From positions 2,976,001 to 3,040,000 of the forward strand of contig NZ_CP084296.1 in the NCBI RefSeq assembly GCF_020271745.1: a DNA stretch of 64,000 nucleotides, given 5' to 3'. This stretch comes from Providencia alcalifaciens. GTDB lineage: Bacteria > Pseudomonadota > Gammaproteobacteria > Enterobacterales > Enterobacteriaceae. Numbering within the stretch: the first letter of the stretch is position 1; each line of letters begins with the position of its first letter. Below the pieces are notes generated by a model. It was not told the origin of the DNA. It ran no database searches and worked only from the letters and a program-made list of their open reading frames with translations. A program made the position numbers and the translations under genes. This document shows positions 47,630 through 56,892 of this stretch, one piece after another.

Positions 47630-49297
47630 ATGGTCTATGACTACATTATTATCGGTGCTGGTTCAGCCGGTAACGTTCTTGCTACCCGCCTGACAGAAGA
47701 TACTGATGTTACTGTGCTGCTCCTTGAAGCAGGAGGACCGGATCACCGGTTCGACTTTCGCACACAAATGCCAGCGGCATTAGCTTACCCACTTCAGGGA
47801 CGCCGTTATAACTGGGCGTATGAAACAGAGCCTGAGCCTCATATGAACAACCGCCGTATGGAATGTGGGCGCGGTAAAGGGCTTGGTGGCTCTTCATTGA
47901 TTAACGGTATGTGCTATATCCGTGGAAATGCCATGGACTTTGATGGCTGGGCGCAAGCGCCGGGGCTTGAAGATTGGGCTTATGCCAACTGTTTGCCATA
48001 TTTCCGTAAAGCAGAAACTCGCGATATTGGTGGAAATGATTACCATGGCGACCAAGGTCCCGTGAGTGTGACGACGCCAAAACCCAAAAATAATGTGCTA
48101 TTCCACGCGATGGTTGAAGCGGGTGTTCAAGCGGGTTATCCGAAAACGGATGATTTAAACGGTTACCAGCAAGAAGGGTTTGGTCCGATGGATCGCACGG
48201 TGACGCCAAAAGGTCGTCGTGCGAGTACCGCCAGAGGGTATTTAGACCAAGCTCGCGCCCGTAAAAACTTAACGATAATCACTCATGCAACCACGGACAC
48301 CATCGAGTTTGAAGGGAAAAAAGCAGTTTCTGTGAAATATTATTTAGGAAAAAATCAGCAAGTCCATGTGGCGAAGGCGCGCAAAGAAGTTTTGTTATGC
48401 GCAGGGGCTATCGCATCCCCACAAATTTTGCAGCGCTCCGGTGTTGGCCCTAAAGCGGTGTTAGCGCAATGTGAGATCCCTCCCGTTCATTATCTGGAAG
48501 GGGTTGGAGAAAACTTGCAAGATCACCTGGAAATGTACTTGCAGTATGAATGCAAGCAACCTGTTTCCCTGTATCCCGCATTGAAATGGTTTAATCAGCC
48601 GATGATTGGTGCACAGTGGTTATTTAAAGGTACGGGCATTGGTGCGAGTAATCAGTTTGAAGCGGGTGGGTTTATTCGCAGCAGTGAAAAATTTGCATGG
48701 CCAAATATTCAATTTCACTTTCTGCCCGTGGCGATTAACTACAATGGCAGCAATGCGGTGAATCAGCACGGTTTTCAGGCTCATGTAGGGTCTATGCGTT
48801 CACCTAGCCGAGGTCGAGTGCAGATAAAATCGCGTGACCCGCACCAACACCCTAGTATCTTGTTCAATTACATGTCTTGTGAGCAGGATTGGGAAGAGTT
48901 CCGTGCTGCGATCCGTATCACGCGGGAAATTATGGCTCAGCCAGCGTTAGACCCATATCGAGGTGAAGAGATCAGCCCCGGTAAGCACATTGTCACCGAT
49001 GAACAACTTGATCAGTTTGTGCGAGAACGCGCGGAAACTGCGTTTCATCCTTGTGGAACGTGCAAAATGGGCTCGGATGCAATGGCGGTCGTCGATGGAG
49101 AAGGGCGTGTTCATGGTATTGATAATCTGCGGGTGATTGATGCGTCCATTATGCCGCTGATTATTACGGGCAATTTAAATGCCACAACCATTATGATTGC
49201 AGAAAAAATGGCGGATAAAATTCGCGGTCGGGAGCCATTAGCACCCAGTCAGGCTTCCTATTATAAAGCCGGTGTTCAGGGGGCTAGAGCGGGCTAA
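47630..49297 (+). CDS. betA: BetA, choline dehydrogenase
   Basis: BetA is the FAD-dependent GMC oxidoreductase that converts choline to betaine aldehyde. ATG 47630 follows GAGGAGATAACA and gives 555 residues, as in E. coli. The dinucleotide-binding motif is [17 protein letters not shown] (residues 4-20). GMC signatures are [20 protein letters not shown] and [16 protein letters not shown]. The C-terminal active-site region ([33 protein letters not shown]) is intact. Confidence 0.97.
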   Translation: MVYDYIIIGAGSAGNVLATRLTEDTDVTVLLLEAGGPDHRFDFRTQMPAALAYPLQGRRYNWAYETEPEPHMNNRRMECGRGKGLGGSSLINGMCYIRGNAMDFDGWAQAPGLEDWAYANCLPYFRKAETRDIGGNDYHGDQGPVSVTTPKPKNNVLFHAMVEAGVQAGYPKTDDLNGYQQEGFGPMDRTVTPKGRRASTARGYLDQARARKNLTIITHATTDTIEFEGKKAVSVKYYLGKNQQVHVAKARKEVLLCAGAIASPQILQRSGVGPKAVLAQCEIPPVHYLEGVGENLQDHLEMYLQYECKQPVSLYPALKWFNQPMIGAQWLFKGTGIGASNQFEAGGFIRSSEKFAWPNIQFHFLPVAINYNGSNAVNQHGFQAHVGSMRSPSRGRVQIKSRDPHQHPSILFNYMSCEQDWEEFRAAIRITREIMAQPALDPYRGEEISPGKHIVTDEQLDQFVRERAETAFHPCGTCKMGSDAMAVVDGEGRVHGIDNLRVIDASIMPLIITGNLNATTIMIAEKMADKIRGREPLAPSQASYYKAGVQGARAG

Positions 49298-49309
49298 AAC
49301 GTCGTTTAT

Positions 49310-49334
49310 GGGGGAAGAGACGTCCTCCCCCTTT
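49310..49334. terminator. Hairpin terminator after betA
   Basis: GGGGGA (49310-49315) pairs with TCCCCC (49326-49331), then TTTG. It lies between convergent betA and the AhpD-like gene. Confidence 0.6.
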
Positions 49335-49342
49335 GTACATGC

Positions 49343-49690
49343 TTATTCGCAATGGCAGGTAAACTCTTTATACGCATTCCATGTCTGTGTTGCGTACATA
49401 ACAGAAGGGCCTCCCCCCATAAAAATGGCAACAGCTAAAGCTTCAGCAAGCTCTTGCTGAGTTATACCTAAATCAACCAAGCTTTTTGTATGAAAGGCAA
49501 TACAGCCATCACAGCGGTTGGCAACCGCAATACCAATCGCAATCAGCTCTTTGGTTTTTTTATCCAGAACTCCCTCTATCGAGGCCGCGGTAATTAAGTT
49601 GGAAAAATGCGTCATAACTTCAGGAATAAATTGAGCCAACTCTGGCATAGTTTGCAGTAGGTTCTGATTGATTTCAGTAAATTTTGGCAT
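49343..49690 (-). CDS. AhpD-like carboxymuconolactone decarboxylase family protein
   Basis: The 115-residue helical protein has the CxxC redox motif of AhpD-type peroxidases (NRCDGCIAFHTKSLVDLG) and GIAVANR before it. Such proteins reduce peroxides or act as redox partners; the actual substrate is unknown. The end TCHCE is Cys-containing and unusual. It is monocistronic. Confidence 0.88.
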   Translation of the reverse strand: MPKFTEINQNLLQTMPELAQFIPEVMTHFSNLITAASIEGVLDKKTKELIAIGIAVANRCDGCIAFHTKSLVDLGITQQELAEALAVAIFMGGGPSVMYATQTWNAYKEFTCHCE

Positions 49691-49890
49691 TGTTTCCTCT
49701 TTTTACATTATGTGATTTGATAATATATATTTAAATATAATGTAAGGGTGTCATTGAGCAAGGAGAAATATTCGAAATAAGACATAAAAAATATTTATAC
49801 TTTTTATTTAATAAATGGTGGTGTATTGAATTGAAAGGTTCATGTTTGGATGTGTAATCTAAAATTTAACACTATCGGTGTCAATTTGAC

Positions 49891-49916
49891 AAAAAAATCC
49901 TCCAAACGAAGGAGGA
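49891..49916 (-). terminator. Rho-independent terminator downstream of cutA
   Basis: On the minus strand TCCTCC (49916-49911) pairs with GGAGGA (49903-49898) and runs into TTTTTTT (49897-49891). It lies 135 bases past the cutA stop. The intervening sequence and 49691-49890 hold no credible gene. Confidence 0.75.
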
Positions 49917-50050
49917 AAATAAATATTAAGCGAGACTACTTATATAGCATTAATTTTGTATTTACCAAAGCTGACCAGCTAATAAAAATGATCATAATTT
50001 GCTATATGAAAAAGGAATATAAACTGAAAATAATATGGTAAGTATGAATA

Positions 50051-50398
50051 TTAACGGACAGAATTAACCAACCACTGTAAATAGTTGTCCTCAACTTGAT
50101 TAGGGTCTAACCGAATTAATTCAGGAATTTCATAGGGATGAATTTCCTTGATAGCATCAAATAACGCGTGTTGATTACCAATCGTGCTTTTTATCAGTAA
50201 TAGAATTTCATTATCTTCTGTCACATTTCCTTTCCACAAATAGACTGATTTCATTTCTGGTAATAATGAAACACAGGCAGCAAGGTGGTTATTCAACAGG
50301 TGCTGTGCAATTTTTATCGCACTTTCTTGGCTATTAGTCGTGCTTAAAACGATGCAAGGTTGTTGCTGGCTCTTATAATGAGTATCGTCAAATGTCAT
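50051..50398 (-). CDS. cutA: CutA1 divalent-cation tolerance protein
   Basis: CutA is a small trimeric ferredoxin-like protein linked to copper and divalent-metal tolerance. The 115-residue product has the family blocks LNNHLAACVSLLPEMKSVYLW and EIHPYEIPELIRLD. GGAG precedes the ATG. In E. coli it lies with dsbD; here it stands alone, facing a 700-base AT-rich upstream region. Confidence 0.93.
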   Translation of the reverse strand: MTFDDTHYKSQQQPCIVLSTTNSQESAIKIAQHLLNNHLAACVSLLPEMKSVYLWKGNVTEDNEILLLIKSTIGNQHALFDAIKEIHPYEIPELIRLDPNQVEDNYLQWLVNSVR

Positions 50399-50597
50399 TT
50401 TAATCTCCTTTATTTAAAGGGCTTATTTAAATGAGTGGCCTGATTCATTCTAGTTTAGCTGCCCATAAGAAAACGTAGCCACATAATGATACAAATAGAG
50501 AAGTGCGTTATTAATGTGGAGGTGATTATTACTTATAACGATTATCTTATTGGGTAATGAATTGGCTGCCCATGAGATAGCAATATATTTACTCTAA

Positions 50598-50615
50598 TAG
50601 CTTAAGCTTGAGCTA
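50598..50615. repeat. Near-perfect 18-base palindrome in the cutA-permease intergenic region
   Basis: TAGCTTAAGCTTGAGCTA is a palindrome apart from one base pair. It sits in the 50399-51094 gap between divergent cutA and an anion permease gene. Apart from this palindrome the gap is AT-rich promoter-like sequence with no gene seen. Operator function is a guess. Confidence 0.3.
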
Positions 50616-51094
50616 AATAATTTCATTAATCAATTGGCTTGTTTGATTTTTAATCACCCCATTAAACGAAAGTAAATCTATTTACAAGGTACTTTATTGC
50701 TATTCTTGATTAATTATGAGTAATTCGATTCAGCATTAAGTTTTAGATAGATAAATATCAATAATTATTGAATTTTTGTATATTAATTGAGTTTTGGGAA
50801 ATATTTTAATATTTAATCGCTTTAATCCGATGGAAGAGTTAGTGACGTTTTTACGTATAACTGTTACTCGTTTTTATTTTACAGTTACTTTTAACCTCCC
50901 TTAAGGGAGTATGGCTGCTTGTGAATTTCAATTACATTTTGTTACACAATGGCTTGAAATTCATATGAAAATCAGTAACCAAATGATAACGATCAATATT
51001 TTCAGGTGATTATTTGCTAACATCAACTGAGAATAAAAAAATATATATTGCACTTTCTCTGTCATTCCATCTTAAAAACTGTATGGATACCCTT

Positions 51095-52567
51095 ATGAAT
51101 AAACTGACCCCGTTAAAACCGATACCTACCTTAATCGCCATCGCGATTACGTTAATTATCTGGTTTGCTATTCCTGTTCCTGAAGGTGTTAATCCGAATG
51201 CATGGCATTTATTAGCCCTGTTTGTCGGAACCATTGCCGCGATTATCGGTAAAGCGTTACCGATTGGTGGTGTTTCTATCGTTGCGATTTCATTGGTGGC
51301 CGCAACTGGTGTCACCAATCCTGAATCCACGAAAGGGGCGATTGCAGATGCATTAAGTGGTTTTTCCAATGACCTGATTTGGCTGATTGGTATTTCCATT
51401 ATGGTCTCCATGAGCTTGAATAAAACGGGGCTGGGAGCGCGTATCGGTTATTACGTTATTTCTCTGTTTGGTAAAAAAACCATTGGAATTGCATACTCAT
51501 TGGCTATTGCAGAAACCATTCTTGCGCCTGTGACACCAAGTAACACTGCGCGAGGCGGGGGAATTATTCACCCGATTATGCGTTCGATTTCAGACAGTTT
51601 TGGATCTAAGGCGGAAGACGGTACTTCAGGAAGGATAGGGCGCTACCTCTCCTTAGTGAACTACAATATCAACCCAATTACCTCTGCAATGTTTATTACA
51701 GCAACGGCACCTAACCCATTGATTGTAAGCTTAATTGTCAGCGAAGCGGGTAAAGGTAATGAGCTAACGTGGGGGATGTGGGCGATTGCGGCATTCGTAC
51801 CCGCGATTGTTTCTCTGATTTTAATGCCTCTGGTTATTTACTTTATGTATAAGCCAGAAATTACCTCTACACCAGATGCACCTAATTTTGCCAAAGAGCG
51901 TTTACAGCAATTAGGACCAATTTCACTGCCAGAAATGATCACATTAGGGGTGTTTATCCTGTTATTAATGATGTGGGCCGGGGTTCCTGAAATGCTGTTT
52001 GGTCCTTCATTCAGTGTGAATGCAACGACAGCTGCCTTTATTGGCCTGAGCGTATTGTTAGGCACTGGAGTCATTAACTGGGATGACGTCCTGAAAAATA
52101 AAGGGGCATGGGATACCGTTGTTTGGTTCGCCGCATTGGTGATGATGGCCAGCTTCTTAGGTAAATTAGGTCTTATTAAGTGGATGTCTGTTACCGTAGG
52201 CGGCTCCATAGACAGTATGGGAATTAGTTGGGTGTGGGGCACCTTAATTTTGGTGTTGATCTATGTTTACTCCCACTATTTCTTCGCCAGTACAACCGCA
52301 CACATTACTGCAATGTTCGGGGCTTTCTTTGCGGCGGGTCTCGCATTAGGTGCACCACCAATGCTGTTAGGTTTAACCTTAGCATTCTCCTCATCCTTAA
52401 TGATGTCATTAACTCACTACGGTACGGGTACCGCACCGATTATCTTCGGTTCAGGCTATGCGACCCTAGGCGAATGGTGGAAAGCGGGCTTTGTGATGAG
52501 CGTAGTTAACTTAATTATTTGGATCAGTTTAGGGAGTATTTGGTGGAAATTCCTGGGTTACTGGTAA
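51095..52567 (+). CDS. DASS-family anion (di/tricarboxylate) permease
   Basis: The protein resembles the CitT/TtdT branch of divalent anion:sodium or antiport transporters. From ATG 51095 (MNKLTPLKP) it has 490 residues and about 12 membrane segments. The family signature APVTPSNTARGGGIIHPIMR and the C-terminal SLTHYGTGTAPIIFGSGY are both present. A TTG at 51014 with AGGTGA ahead would add 27 polar residues before the first helix, an alternative start or short upstream peptide. The substrate (citrate, tartrate, succinate) cannot be fixed from sequence. A terminator follows. Confidence 0.88.
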   Translation: MNKLTPLKPIPTLIAIAITLIIWFAIPVPEGVNPNAWHLLALFVGTIAAIIGKALPIGGVSIVAISLVAATGVTNPESTKGAIADALSGFSNDLIWLIGISIMVSMSLNKTGLGARIGYYVISLFGKKTIGIAYSLAIAETILAPVTPSNTARGGGIIHPIMRSISDSFGSKAEDGTSGRIGRYLSLVNYNINPITSAMFITATAPNPLIVSLIVSEAGKGNELTWGMWAIAAFVPAIVSLILMPLVIYFMYKPEITSTPDAPNFAKERLQQLGPISLPEMITLGVFILLLMMWAGVPEMLFGPSFSVNATTAAFIGLSVLLGTGVINWDDVLKNKGAWDTVVWFAALVMMASFLGKLGLIKWMSVTVGGSIDSMGISWVWGTLILVLIYVYSHYFFASTTAHITAMFGAFFAAGLALGAPPMLLGLTLAFSSSLMMSLTHYGTGTAPIIFGSGYATLGEWWKAGFVMSVVNLIIWISLGSIWWKFLGYW

Positions 52568-52602
52568 TACGGTTGAATATTAATTGAAAATACTTGTTCA
52601 CC

Positions 52603-52632
52603 AAAAGCCGGAATTATCTTCCGGCTTTTTTG
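52603..52632 (+). terminator. Rho-independent terminator after the DASS permease
   Basis: AAGCCGGAA (52605-52613) pairs with TTCCGGCTT (52619-52627) and is followed by a T-tract. Confidence 0.9.
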
Positions 52633-52842
52633 TCCTCTATCGACAGTGAATAAAATTATATTTTACTGAGCGGGAAATCATAATATTTAAACCTTAAATT
52701 GGTGAATTTATTGAAATAAATAAAGCAATTAAATATTTAATGGAAACAAGATTTTTTAATTTAAAGCAGCTATGATTAATACTAAGGCATGTTGTAGGGT
52801 TTTAATGGTCATCTGATATAAACAAAGATAAATAGGTTAAAA

Positions 52843-53163
52843 ATGAAAAAGACAGCATTAGTATTGGGTATGGCGGGTATGATGGCATTGTTGTCAGCGT
52901 GTTCAGACGAGAAAAAAGAGACTGCTGAGTATCGTTCTGAGTTCGTAAACAACTGTGTAAAAGCAGCGGGTGAATCTGATGCAGAAACAGCACAAGCTAT
53001 TAGCGCAATCTGTGGCTGTGCTTACGATAAAACTATTGAAAAATATGGTTTAAAAGAATTTAAACGTTTAGACAGCGAATTGCAAAAATCACCAGCTGCT
53101 GCGCCTGAATTCCAACAAACTATGATTTCATTTGTTCAAGAATGTGCAACTAACGCGCGTTAA
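52843..53163 (+). CDS. Small lipoprotein of unknown function
   Basis: The 106-residue product has a lipoprotein signal ending in the lipobox LLSAC (Cys at about residue 20). The mature domain has four more cysteines (NNCVKAA, AICGCAYDK, QECATN), probably two disulfides in the periplasm. No named family is assigned. It has its own terminator. Confidence 0.85.
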   Translation: MKKTALVLGMAGMMALLSACSDEKKETAEYRSEFVNNCVKAAGESDAETAQAISAICGCAYDKTIEKYGLKEFKRLDSELQKSPAAAPEFQQTMISFVQECATNAR

Positions 53164-53190
53164 TTGAATAGCTTTAGTCATTGTTAAATA

Positions 53191-53228
53191 AAGCCACGGT
53201 GATGAAAAGACCCGTGGCTTTGCTGTTT
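53191..53228 (+). terminator. Rho-independent terminator after the lipoprotein gene
   Basis: AAAGCCACGG (53191-53200) pairs with CCGTGGCTTT (53213-53222), followed by GCTGTTTTT. Confidence 0.8.
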
Positions 53229-53252
53229 TTAGGACTAATTTTAAATTAACGC

Positions 53253-54344
53253 TTATTTAAATAGCTGCTTAAATTGATGTGGTGCACAGCGTAAATATTG
53301 TGGTGCCACATTAATTTGTTCATTGAGCACACTGGCGGCACGCCATGGCCAGCGCGGTTCATATAAAATGCCGCGACCAATCGCAATAAAATCAGCTTGT
53401 CCAGTCGCAATAATTGCTTCCGCTTGGTTAGGCTCGGTGATAAGTCCCACCGCAATCACTGGCATATCGGTATGTTCATGAATAGCTTGTGCCAGTGGCA
53501 CTTGGTAATTTGGGCTGACCGGGATCTGCTGCTTGTCTGATAATCCGCCTGAAGAAACGTGGATATAATCGCATCCAAATTCTTCTAGCGCCTCAGTGAG
53601 TTCGATGGATTGAGTCAGATCCCAGCCACCTGCAACCCAATCTGTCGCTGAAATACGGATACCGACAGCAATATTTGGGCTGACCGCTGCACGTACTTCA
53701 CGAAATACATCCACTAAAAATCGAGTACGGTTAGCAAAACTGCCACCATATTCATCTTGTCGTTGATTAGCGATAGGAGATAGGAACTCATGCAGTAAAT
53801 AACCATGAGCTGCGTGAATTTCAATTAAATCAAAACCCGCTTGTTCAGCACGTTTTGCAGAATCTACAAACTGTTGAGTGATTTGGTGGATCTCATTTAC
53901 AGTGAGAGCTTTCGGTGAATAGCTGTCACCAAAAGGCAGGGCAGATGGTGCGACCGTTTGCCAACCATGTAGATTTTCTGGTGCTAAGTTTTGTCCGCCT
54001 TCCCACGGTAGTGCGCAGGATGCTTTTCTACCTGCATGAGCGATTTGAATACCTAATTTTGCATTGGCAAAACTTTTGATGTTCGTTAGCAGGGTTTTAA
54101 ACGCCTGCATCTGAGAGTCATTCCATAAACCTAAATCTTGATAAGTAATTCGCCCATCGGGATTGACAGCGCTAGCTTCGACAATCACAAGGGAAGCGCC
54201 GGATAAGGCAAGGTTCATATAATGAGCCTGATGCCAAGGACTGATGAGACCTTCATGTGCGGAATATTGGCACATGGGTGGAACAATAATGCGGTTAGTT
54301 AGCTGAACTTGGCCTAAGCTAGCAGGTGAAAATAGGTAACTCAT
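53253..54344 (-). CDS. Old-yellow-enzyme family NADPH:flavin oxidoreductase (YqjM/NamA type)
   Basis: This is an FMN-dependent ene-reductase of the YqjM class. The 363-residue TIM-barrel protein has the class-typical Cys and Tyr near the N-terminus (IVPPMCQYSAHEG), IQIAHAGRKAS, the catalytic-site HAAHGYLLHEFLSPIANQR and the FMN-phosphate motif ADFIAIGRGILYEP. It reduces activated alkenes in vitro; the natural substrate is unknown. It is monocistronic. The 608 bases to the next gene (54345-54952) are AT-rich with nothing else seen. Confidence 0.92.
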   Translation of the reverse strand: MSYLFSPASLGQVQLTNRIIVPPMCQYSAHEGLISPWHQAHYMNLALSGASLVIVEASAVNPDGRITYQDLGLWNDSQMQAFKTLLTNIKSFANAKLGIQIAHAGRKASCALPWEGGQNLAPENLHGWQTVAPSALPFGDSYSPKALTVNEIHQITQQFVDSAKRAEQAGFDLIEIHAAHGYLLHEFLSPIANQRQDEYGGSFANRTRFLVDVFREVRAAVSPNIAVGIRISATDWVAGGWDLTQSIELTEALEEFGCDYIHVSSGGLSDKQQIPVSPNYQVPLAQAIHEHTDMPVIAVGLITEPNQAEAIIATGQADFIAIGRGILYEPRWPWRAASVLNEQINVAPQYLRCAPHQFKQLFK

Positions 54345-54952
54345 TCCTTTTTCCTTATAACGAAACTTAAGATAATTCTGACAGTATACAAAAAAAGAAC
54401 GACCATTCTTGTGATAAAGCGGTAAATTTAGGTAATCAAAAAATTTTTTCGTTATAAGTAAGTCGAAAAAGCAATAACACAGAGATAATTTTGAGAAAAA
54501 GAATAAAAAGTATAAATCTCTGCTTGCTATTTTTTATTATAAATAAAAGAACCAGAGACAGAATGTAGATATATTACAATGTGCCATTTCAAATCATGAT
54601 AAATACTCGCTTAGTGTACTTTTCTTTGTTAACTCGATGATAAATTAAGTAGAATAAACTTAATTTAGTTTTATGGTTTTTATGGTGCTAATAGGTTTTC
54701 ACACTGAGTTTCTATTTTATTAAGTGATTTTCTTTACCTTGAAATCAATATTTCTGCCGCAAAAAAACAATTTTCATCTTGCAACCTAAATAAGGGCTTT
54801 ATATAAGCAATAAATCCCCCTGCGTAATATTGGTTTTATGTAAAAAGAGCAATGGAGATGAAAATAAAATTAGAACTGTAAAAGTGTAGCTGATTTATTT
54901 TCTACAACGTGTATTAGCCTGTGAAAATATAATTCTAAAAAGGAAGGTCAAT

Positions 54953-56269
54953 GTGTTAACAATTATTGGTATTTTAATCATCGTGACAATCGTCACTTTA
55001 CTGATGATGGGTAAAGCTAGCCCAATTATTGCAATGTCTTGTATTCCTTTTATTGGTGCGCTACTAGCGGGATATTCCATTGGTGAAATCTCGGTCTTCT
55101 TCGAAAGCGGCATTAATAAAGTGGCAAAAGTGGCAGCGATGTTTTTATTTGCCATTTTATTCTTCAGTATGATGAAGGAATTACATATTTTTGACCCACT
55201 GATCCGCATGATGGTCAAAATGACCCGTGGTAATGTGATTATCGTCTGTATTATGACCACGCTGATAGCGGGGGTTGTACATTTAGATGGCTCTGGTGCT
55301 GCAACGTTTTTAATCATTATTCCTGCATTATTACCGCTATACCGGCAATTAGGCATGAGCCCATACCTTATGTTGTTGCTGATGTGCGCAAGTATGGGGA
55401 TTATGAATATGGTACCGTGGGGTGGTCCATTAGGTCGCGCTTCAGCGGTAACAGGCATTGATGCCTCCACATTGTGGCAAGGCTTAATTCCCGTGCAATT
55501 GATTGGTATGGGCGGCGCGGTGGTATTTGCCATCATTATGGGAATGCGTGAAAAGCGTCGCATTGCTGCGGCTGCGTTAAATGGCACTACGCCGTATCAA
55601 ATGGATTCACTGTTAAATGAGAGTGAGCAAACCACAGATATGGTTGACACTGTCCATAAGCCTAAAAAACCATTAATTAATGGTGGATTAATTGTAGGGG
55701 CGATAATCTGTTTAGCATTCGGGCTACTTTCAGCGCCGTATGTGTTCATGATTGCACTTTCTTTAGCGTTATTAATTAACTATCCAAATCCAAGAGAGCA
55801 GATGAAGGTACTTTCCCTGCACGCACCACAGGCGTTAGGTATGGTGGCAATTATTCTTGCCGCAGGGGCATTTTTGGGGATTTTATCCGATGGTGGAATG
55901 TTGAAATCTATCGCGATGGACCTGACATCAATTCTGCCAACGGAATGGGTATCAAAAATACATATTTTTGTGGGTATCCTCGGTGTACCAATGGATATCT
56001 TCACCAGTACAGACGCTTACTATTTTGCATTGTTGCCGATTATTCAACAGATTGCTGCAACGGCAGGGGTTGATCCTTCAGCGGTGGTGTACGCCATGGC
56101 GATTGGGAATAACGCCGGTACGTTTGTGAGTCCATTCTCACCGGCAGCGTGGCTGGCAATGGGGCTGGCAGGGATTGATATGGGGCGTCATTTGCGGTAC
56201 TCGTTCGGGTGGATTTGGGTGTTCAGCTTTTTCACGCTAGCCGTCGGGGCGGTTCTTGGATTGTATTAA
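54953..56269 (+). CDS. CitMHS-family citrate-metal:proton symporter
   Basis: The product resembles Bacillus CitM/CitH transporters, which import citrate complexed with divalent cations. GTG 54953 has AAGGAAGG ahead and gives 438 residues with about 11-12 membrane segments. Family blocks are VVHLDGSGAATFLIIIPALL, MGIMNMVPWGGPLGRASAVT and the C-terminal GNNAGTFVSPFSPAAWLAMG. It ends at a palindromic repeat. Confidence 0.9.
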   Translation: MLTIIGILIIVTIVTLLMMGKASPIIAMSCIPFIGALLAGYSIGEISVFFESGINKVAKVAAMFLFAILFFSMMKELHIFDPLIRMMVKMTRGNVIIVCIMTTLIAGVVHLDGSGAATFLIIIPALLPLYRQLGMSPYLMLLLMCASMGIMNMVPWGGPLGRASAVTGIDASTLWQGLIPVQLIGMGGAVVFAIIMGMREKRRIAAAALNGTTPYQMDSLLNESEQTTDMVDTVHKPKKPLINGGLIVGAIICLAFGLLSAPYVFMIALSLALLINYPNPREQMKVLSLHAPQALGMVAIILAAGAFLGILSDGGMLKSIAMDLTSILPTEWVSKIHIFVGILGVPMDIFTSTDAYYFALLPIIQQIAATAGVDPSAVVYAMAIGNNAGTFVSPFSPAAWLAMGLAGIDMGRHLRYSFGWIWVFSFFTLAVGAVLGLY

Positions 56270-56270
56270 T

Positions 56271-56404
56271 CGCTCGTCGTCTTTTACGTCGTAACGTTGT
56301 TGGCTTCAAAAGAAAACCCTAGTCACATACTTATGTATGCTCCCAGGGATTAGCTGCACTTGTCGCCTTGCTACAGCACAAAATCCATAGAGCCATAGTT
56401 TGGA
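56271..56404. repeat. Palindromic intergenic repeat, copy C
   Basis: Contains CTCGTCGTCTTT, the inner hairpin CCCTAG..CATAC..GTATG..CCAGGG and ends AAAATCCATAGAGCC plus TTTGG. It is the same family as the copies after fliC and fliA, and starts at the stop of the citrate transporter gene. Confidence 0.75.
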
Positions 56405-56464
56405 AGTTAAAAGCTAAATACGAAAACTTAAATTCTAAGAATTAATTTTAAAATCAAACTTGTA

Positions 56465-56686
56465 TCCCTAGTAGCAACGCCGCTGGGGATTTTCTTTTTT
56501 GCCGCCTAGTTACGGCGCAAAATCCATAGAACCAATGTTTGGAAGTTGAATTGCTCGTCGTCTTTTGCGCTGTAGCGGTGTTGGCTTCGCTTACTAACCC
56601 TAGTCACATACTTATGTATGCTCCTAGGGATTTTCTTTTTTGCCGCCTAGTTACGGCGCAAAATCCATAGAGCCAATGTTTGGGAA
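56465..56686. repeat. Palindromic intergenic repeats, partial copy D and full copy E
   Basis: Copy D (56465-56543) has only the right half (GCCGCCTAGTTACGGCGCAA onwards). Copy E (56552-56686) is complete, with the CCCTAG..CATAC..GTATG..CTAGGG hairpin and an identical right arm. With copy C this makes a cluster of two and a half elements in the 623-base gap 56270-56892. Confidence 0.75.
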
Positions 56687-56722
56687 AGCTAAAGAAAATG
56701 CTAAAAGCTAGAATCTGAAATT

Positions 56723-56768
56723 TGAAGTCTGAAGTCTGAAGTCTGAAGTCTGAAGTCTGAAGTCTGAA
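56723..56768 (+). repeat. Tandem heptamer TGAAGTC, six copies
   Basis: Six perfect TGAAGTC units (56723-56764) plus a partial TGAA lie directly after palindromic copy E and about 125 bases ahead of the vanW-like gene. Seven-base units are prone to slippage, so copy number may vary among strains. Confidence 0.9.
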
Positions 56769-56892
56769 AAGATAAAAAACAGTGAGATAAAATAGTTGCT
56801 AAGTGGAACATCGATTATCGGACTGTGACTATATTGATGATGAGGGAATTATGTGAAGATACCTTTATTATCTGAAACCTATAAGGCTCGAC

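Noticed and set aside
49850-50041. 63-codon open frame between the AhpD-like gene and cutA
   Set aside because: It overlaps the minus-strand terminator stem at 49891-49916, is Lys/Ile-rich as expected for AT-rich DNA and has no family resemblance.
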